From NCBI RefSeq assembly GCF_027887165.1, contig NC_077232.1, forward strand, positions 5,458,928 through 5,522,927: a DNA stretch of 64,000 nucleotides, written 5' to 3'. The notes under the pieces were generated by a model. It had not been told where the DNA came from and did not search any database. It saw only the letters and a program-made list of their open reading frames with translations. The position numbers and the translations under genes are program-made. This DNA comes from Monodelphis domestica. Taxonomy: Eukaryota > Chordata > Mammalia > Didelphimorphia > Didelphidae. Below are positions 58,046-64,000 of the stretch, piece by piece (position 1 is the first letter of the stretch; each line of letters begins with the position of its first letter).

Positions 58046-58589
58046 GTGGCCTCCCAGGAAGAGCCCCTGGAGTTCATCCCCCCACCTTTCCCTAGAGCCG
58101 CCCCCCCCAATGCTCCTGGTTTCAGGATGAGTGAGAATGCGACCCCCCCAACCCCGCCCCGGGGCATCATGGGACGGAGCCGAGTTCCTCTTCTTGCTTC
58201 CTTCCCACCATCCCCACTTCCAGCCGGCTGAGCCACCTGAGAGGAGGCAGCAGGAGGGATGGAGGACAGGGAAGGTGCCTCCGGGCTCAGTGGGCTGGGC
58301 TGGGCTGGGGGGGCAGAGAGCCAGGGACGCCCCTCCCCCTCCCCCCTCCCCCCAGGGGAGGCCATACCTGAAGGGCAGCTTCCCTCCTGCCTTCCTCCTC
58401 TGGCCGCCTCCTCAGGCCTTCTGGACTGCTTAGGAAATCCTGCTGTTTGCCTGGCCCAGCCCAGCCCCCCCTGGAGGCGGGACCTGCCTCTCCCCTCAGC
58501 CTCAGGCCAGAGAGGAAGACTGGCTGCCCCCTCCCCCACCCTGGTCATCTGCCTCATCCTCCTGGGCCTGCGGGCCTGGGCTGGGGCCC

Positions 58590-59050
58590 CCCAGCGAGGT
58601 CTACACTGCCCAGGGTTCCCAGCGAGGTCTACACTGCCCCCCCTAGCGAGGTCTACACTGCCTGGGGTCCCCAGCAAGGCCTGCACTGGCCCCCCCCAGC
58701 GAGGCCTGCACTGCCCCCCCCCAGCGAGGTCTACACTGCCTGGGGTCCCCAGCAAGGCCTGCACTGGCCCCCCCCAGCGAGGCCTGCACTGGCCCCCCCC
58801 AGCGAGGCCTGCACTGCCCCCCCCCAGCGAGGTCTACACTGCCCAGCATCCCCAGCAAGGCCTGCGCTGGCCCCCCCCAGCGAGGCCTGCACTGGCCCCC
58901 CCCAGCGAGGCCTACACTGCCCAGCATCCCCAGCAAGGCCTGCGCTGGCCCCCCCCAGCGAGGCCTGCACTGCCCCCCCCAGCGAGGTCTACACTGCCCA
59001 GCATCCCCAGCAAGGCCTGCACTGGCCCCCCCAGGGAGGCCTGCACTGGC
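58590..59050. repeat. Minisatellite of 25- and 28-bp units
   Basis: About 17 units starting AGCGAGG or AGCAAGG, followed by YCTRCACTG and either a C-run (25 bp) or a CCCAGCATCCCC/CCTGGGGTCCCC ending (28 bp). The two unit types alternate in larger blocks. Confidence 0.9.
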
Positions 59051-60657
59051 TGGGCTCCAGGCTCCAGGCGCTGCTTGCACCCAGCTTCCCTCCCCCAGGC
59101 CTGGGCGCCTGTGTCAGAGGTCTGGGCCGGCTGCCAGGCCGTTGCCCTGGTCACAGGCACGCCTGGGCTGGCCCAGCCTGGGCTCTTACATCACAGTCGG
59201 CTCCCTGGGGTCCTCCCAGCACCAGGTGCCCCCCCAGCAGACCCTCCTCCAGCTACCTGCCTCCGGGGTCCCTGAAGAGCTCAGCGGAGGCAGGGGAGGA
59301 AGCCCATTTGGGGCTTGGACCCCCCTGGGTCAGGGGACACCCCTAAATCCCCCCCCCAGTTTCCTGACCATCAAGGCTCTTTGAAGGCCTCGAGCCTCCT
59401 CCCTCCTCCCAGACCTCTCTGGCTCCCTATTTCCTCCAGACAAACACTCCCACCTGTCCAGGCAGCCCCCCTCCCACAGCCAGTCTGGAACTCGCACTCA
59501 GGTCAGGCCCAGGCCTGGCCCAAGCCCAGAGGAGGGAACAATACACAGTTTTAAGTTCAAATCAAGATGATTGTCCACTTGGGACCAGCAAAGGACAGCC
59601 TGGCCTCGGAGCTTCTTCTCCAAGGAGGGCCCTGAATGCCAAGCACAGGCACCCATATTTTTCCTAGAGGGAAAAGGGAGGCCTGCGAGTGAAGAGGGCC
59701 ATGATGGGGTGGGGCCGGCGCTTGAGACATTATTCTGGCTCCCCATGGATTGGGCAGGTGGGAAACAGACCTCCTTGGCTTTCTTCAAGGCCCACCTAAA
59801 GTCCCTCCTCCAGGAAGCCTTCCCTGAATGCAGGGGGAGGCCACGGCCTTGCCTTCTCTGGCCCTCCCAGTCATCAGCCTGTGAGGGAGGTGCTGGCCTC
59901 CGGCCAGGATTAGAGAGCCAGAGGGCTAGTGAGGACACCCCAAGTCATGTAGGTCAGTCTCTCCCTGGTCAGCCTCTGCTGCCTCTAAGAATGACCGACA
60001 GGAGACTGGGGGTGCCGGGTTCCAAACCAGCTCTTCTCCCCGAGACTTTCCTCCCTGACAGACCTGGGGCTGCCCTTCCTCCCTCTCTGGCCAGCCCAGG
60101 GCCTTCTCCCAGTGACCTCTCCTGCCCCCAGGACTCTGCACCGTGTTGGGGAAGCTGATTCAGAATCCAGCAGCCGTGGAGAAATCTGCCTCATCTGAAG
60201 GCATTTGCTGAGATTTTTTTAAAATAGGGACTTGTTCAGGGTCGTCAGATTGGAACTCGGGACTTCCCCGTCTGCAGAGTTGGCGTTCTGTCCTTCGAGC
60301 CCCCCATTTGGCTGTTGTTTTCTCTCATTCTTTGTGGATCCTCGCAGAGATCCAAGACGGGCATTCGTGAGCAGCTCTGCACAGAAGCCCTGCTGAGGAC
60401 AGAACTGCTGGCCGACCGCATTACAAATCCTTGGTGGGCAGATGCCAGGATCTGAAACCGGAGCCAGGAAATACAACTGGACTTCCTCCCTCCCCTCTAG
60501 AGACCTCCTTGCGCAAACAAGGTATTGTTCCAGCTCCTCCTGAGCCAGAAAATCTCTTCCCCATCAGCCATCTCTAGCTGCACCTCCCTGGGCATCCCCA
60601 AACCATCGAGTTTCCCTCAAATCCTCCTCTTTTAAACATCCCTCTTCTGTTGAGGGC

Positions 60658-61112
60658 ACCATCGTCTTCCCCGTCGCCCAGCCTGGTCACCACCTTCTTC
60701 CTCATTGCCCAGCTGTGGTACCATCGTCTTCCCCGTCGCCCAGCCTGGGCACCATCTTCTTCTTCATCACCCAGCCTGGGCACCATCTTCTTCCCCATCA
60801 CCCAGCCTGGGCACCATTGTCTTCCCCATCACCCAGCCTGGTCACCACCTTCTTCCTCATTGCCCAGCTGTGGTACCATCTTCTTCCCCATCACCCAGCC
60901 TGGGCACCATCTTCTTCCCCATCACCCAGCCTGGGCACCACCTTCTTCCCAGGCACCCACCCATGATACCACCTTGTTCCCTGTTGCCCAGCCTGATCAC
61001 CACCTTCTTCCCCATCACCCAGCCTGGGCACCATCTTCTTCCCCGTCCCCCAGCCTGGGCACCATCTTCTTCCTCGTTGCCCAGCCTGGGCACCATCTTC
61101 TTCCCCTCACTA
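60658..61112. repeat. Minisatellite of ~31-bp units
   Basis: About 14-15 copies of CACCATCTTCTTCCCCATCA + CCCAGCCTGGG with spaced variants. Adjacent CAGCCTGGG words lie 31 bp apart (60741, 60772, 60803). The unit stays open in all forward frames. Confidence 0.9.
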
Positions 61113-64000
61113 ACCTCCGTATCCAGTTGTTCTCCAAATCTCGATTCCCTTCTGGTGGCATCCGTGCCCCTGTGCCCACTGCCACGGCTTGTCCTTGAGC
61201 TCAGGCCTCCGTGCCCACCCCAGCCACGACTGCAGCCTTCCCAGGGACTCTCTGCCTCCAGCCTCCCCAGAGATGCCCAGGTGGGACGTCCTCTCTCCAC
61301 CCGGCTCTGACGTGCCGACACCTTTATGAATTCTGGCTGTCTTGGCTAAAATCCCGAAGCCGGCGGCCGTTCAAAGCCCTCTGGGGGGCCGTTAACTTTC
61401 TTGGCCCGTTTCCTCACTTCTTTTCGGGCAGACGGCTCGGCGGCTGCTCCATCTCCCACCTTGGCCTTTGGGCTCCCCACGCCAAACATCGATCCCTTCT
61501 TCGTCCTGGACTCTCGGGACTCCTGGGTCCAGTCCCAGCCCCGGCGCCACTCCCGGGCGAGGCTGCGCCTCATCCCAGGCTGCCAACACCTTCTCGTCCC
61601 AGAATGGCTCAGTTGTGCCTCCCCCGGAGCGTTGGCTGGCAGACTCGGGGGGCTCTTTGGGCAGATGGGCGGCAGCCTCACAGGGTCATCGTGGAGCTCT
61701 TCGGGGGTACCGAGGTCTGCTTGGGGTCTGGTGCCCGGGGTCCGACACACTCAGCCCAGGAGGCTGGGACTCTGGGGTGGGATCCTGGGGCTGCGGGGAT
61801 CAGAGCGGGAGAGGGAGGCACCTCGCCCCAGTCCTCAGGCCCCCCCCCCAGCCAAAACAAAGGAGGAAGATTTCTCTGTGCAGCTGCTGAGGGCAGACAG
61901 GAGCGAGATTGAGTTACGAGTGGGTGGAGCAGAGAGGCGCATCTTTCCTTCCCTCCGCCCTCCATGCCCAGCTGGTGCCCACGGCGCCTGCCTTGCCCAC
62001 ATGCCCCCTGCTCGGGCCCGGGGATCCTCGGACGACCCCCAGCCCCAGCCCCCACGTTGGCATCCTCCTTCCGCTTACCCGGCCCGTCGCTCTCCTGGAG
62101 AGGTGCCCAACGCCGGAGAGCTCCCAGGGGAGCGCTGGCGGTGGCCGACCCGCCCTGGGGACCGGGTGGAGGAGGCCACCCTTCTGTCTTCTCTGGGAGA
62201 CCCGCAACTGTGAAGCTGCCACCCCGTCACGTGAGCTCAGCATGTGACAGGACTCCATCCTCGCCGCCTGGAGAGAAGCCAAGCGGAGACGGGAGAAGGT
62301 GCCCGACGGCTCCCCAGCCTGGCAGCTCCGGGCGGCAGTGAAGGGAAATCCTGACGGCTGGAGGGAAGGAGGCAACATCGGGGCCCCACGCACTGCCCTG
62401 CCGGGGGCTTGCGAAGGAGCCAAGCTTCCTGGGGGCCGCCCGGAGCCGGGCCCCACGGGCCATGCGGTGCGTCCGCCGGCACCCTGAGGCGCCCCTCCTC
62501 TGCACCCCAAGGCACCCACCTGCACCAGACGTTTGTAGCAGCTCTTTCGGGGCGGCCAAGAACCGGAAGCGGCCGGGACGCCCATCCACGGGGAACGGCA
62601 CGCGCAGGAGGGGCTGGAAAGGCGCGAGAAGGACCCGGAGGACGTTCCACACCCCAGCAGCGAGAGCGTCGGAGGGCCGGCGGGGAATGCTTGGCTCCTG
62701 CCAGCCACGCAGGGGTCCAGGACAGCCGGAAGGACTCCTGCCTGCCGGGAAAGCCGCTGGCGGGAGGGATGCGGACCAGAGCGAGCGGCTCACCGGCGGG
62801 CTTACGGCTTGGCCTGAGGATGCTCCGGCGACGACGTTGGTGTGGTCCGGACCGAAGGCTCGGAGCAGAGAGCGGAAGGAGGGAGGGACACCTGTGTGGG
62901 CAGGGATGGTTCTGTGTCACCGGGAGCACTAAGTGTCCTGAATTAAAGAAGAGAACGAAAGGGGGAAGTGCTGTACTGCTCTGGAGAAGGCTGGGCAGGG
63001 GCACAGGGGGGAGCCCGGAGGCCCGACGGAGCACCGGGGCTGGCGGCTCCTGACCCGGGGCACAGCCTCCTCCATCTGGTCTACCCCTTCCCAGTGTGTG
63101 GTGGCAGGGATGGGAGTGGAGAGGACCGTGGGCATGCCTGTCCCAAGGAAGAGATCCGGGTCCACATCTGGCCGGGGGCAGGATGGGAGGACTCCCGATT
63201 CCACACTGGGAGGGACCGCTGCGTCATCTCGTCTGATTCCTTTATTTTCCAGGTCAGAAACGGAGTCTCGTAGAGTCCAGTGACTTGTCCAAGGTCACAC
63301 AAGCCGGGCTCTGCCTGGCCCCCGACTCCAGTGACCTTCTCAGGACAGCTGCGATGCCTCCCCTGCAGGCTGGCTGTATGGCCCAGAGCAAAAGAGCCTT
63401 CACTAGATTGCTTGTTGGAACCGTTCTCTGACATGCCACATCGTCGTCATGGAGAAAGAAGGCTTGGACAGCTGCCAAGTACCAATGACCAGCGATTGGC
63501 GGGGGACTAGCAGAGCTGCGCTGGGTTCTGGCCATCTGGCGAGAGCCCACGGACTCTGAGACGGCCGCCTCCTGGCAGCGCCTCCATCCGCCTGGGGAGG
63601 GCCGAGGGGGACACTGGAAAGCTCCAAGACCGCCACCTTTGGGGAGGGGGGCCCTCGAGAATTCACCCCTGGCCTGCCGCCAGGACACTCGCCTTTTCAT
63701 CGTCCCTCTTGGCTGAATTCTCCTGGATGTCAGCCTCTGTCTTGTGTCCCCCCAAGACTTTAGCCCTGAACCCGGTACACAGAAGACATCTAATAGATGT
63801 CTATTAATGGAGGGAGCCCTGGCTTGGCTCCCCATTAGTGGGGTGGCTCTGCTCCCTTCTGAGGCGTCCAGGCTCCAGGAGCATCCTGAGCCTGCCCCCA
63901 GACGGGGAGCCTAAAAGGTGGCCCACCTGCCTCCTGCTGTCTTTCCCCAGAGCGCGGAGCCCACGGCACCTGTTCTCTCCTCCAGACACACCTTGTCTGG

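Larger units (their letters stand above)
52404..64000. other. Gene-free region beyond the ALDH3B1 start
   Basis: 11.6 kb upstream of ALDH3B1 without a recognised coding exon. UNC93B1, the expected next gene in the human block, was sought by its conserved membrane segments and not found. Repeats listed separately account for much of 52.6-61.1 kb. 61.2-63.9 kb is GC-rich and mostly unique, with a MIR-like remnant at about 63230-63310 and an L2-like tail at about 63770-63820. Confidence 0.65.

Noticed and set aside
58259-59346. 338- and 299-codon frames as a possible repeat protein
   Set aside because: They arise from the 25/28-bp minisatellite, have no start context or homology, and all frames are equally open.
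60650-61310. CRISPR-like regularly spaced repeats
   Set aside because: The units are contiguous tandem repeats without unique spacers, in a vertebrate genome.
61401-62213. First exon of UNC93B1
   Set aside because: The translated sequence lacks any UNC93B1 segment (for example the YGVYLGLLQMQ region). GC richness explains the frame.

Overview
The window is vertebrate nuclear DNA, almost certainly from a marsupial (metatherian). Genes are split by GT-AG introns. Proteins are close to human ones. The interspersed repeats are the tRNA-derived and CORE-type SINEs and the L1 3' end that I recognise from opossum and other marsupial genomes. The species cannot be named from the sequence alone. No bacterial, phage or CRISPR system is present.

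Four protein-coding genes were rebuilt exon by exon, with every splice phase closing. They are the last 11 coding exons of CHKA (+, 969-11673), all coding exons of TCIRG1 (-, 26316-14795, 836 aa), NDUFS8 (-, 33763-31274, 211 aa) and ALDH3B1 (-, 52403-36204, 469 aa). Order and relative orientation match the human 11q13 block, seen here in flipped orientation. UNC93B1, expected beyond ALDH3B1, was not found before the window ends.

Layout: 1-12.46 kb CHKA, with a long intron 2. 12.5-14.7 kb repeat-bearing intergenic DNA, where CHKA and TCIRG1 converge. 14.7-29.4 kb TCIRG1, ending in a CpG-rich promoter with a candidate non-coding first exon. 31.2-34.6 kb NDUFS8 and its CCAAT-rich CpG promoter. 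36.1-52.4 kb ALDH3B1, whose introns have been enlarged by old LTRs, a CR1/L3-clade LINE, L2 and SINEs. 52.4-64 kb has no recognised gene: it holds an L1 3' fragment, SINEs, a GAGACA tract, two minisatellites and a GC-rich unique stretch.

The gene products act in separate housekeeping or specialised roles: phosphatidylcholine synthesis (CHKA), proton pumping by V-ATPase in osteoclasts and lysosomes (TCIRG1), electron transfer in mitochondrial complex I (NDUFS8) and lipid-aldehyde oxidation (ALDH3B1). Their clustering looks like ancestral synteny rather than a functional operon-like unit. The most notable items are non-coding: G-rich or tandem sequence sitting on splice donors, a G-rich minisatellite filling a TCIRG1 intron, an LTR-packed ALDH3B1, and minisatellites whose unit length makes every frame read the same peptide cycle.
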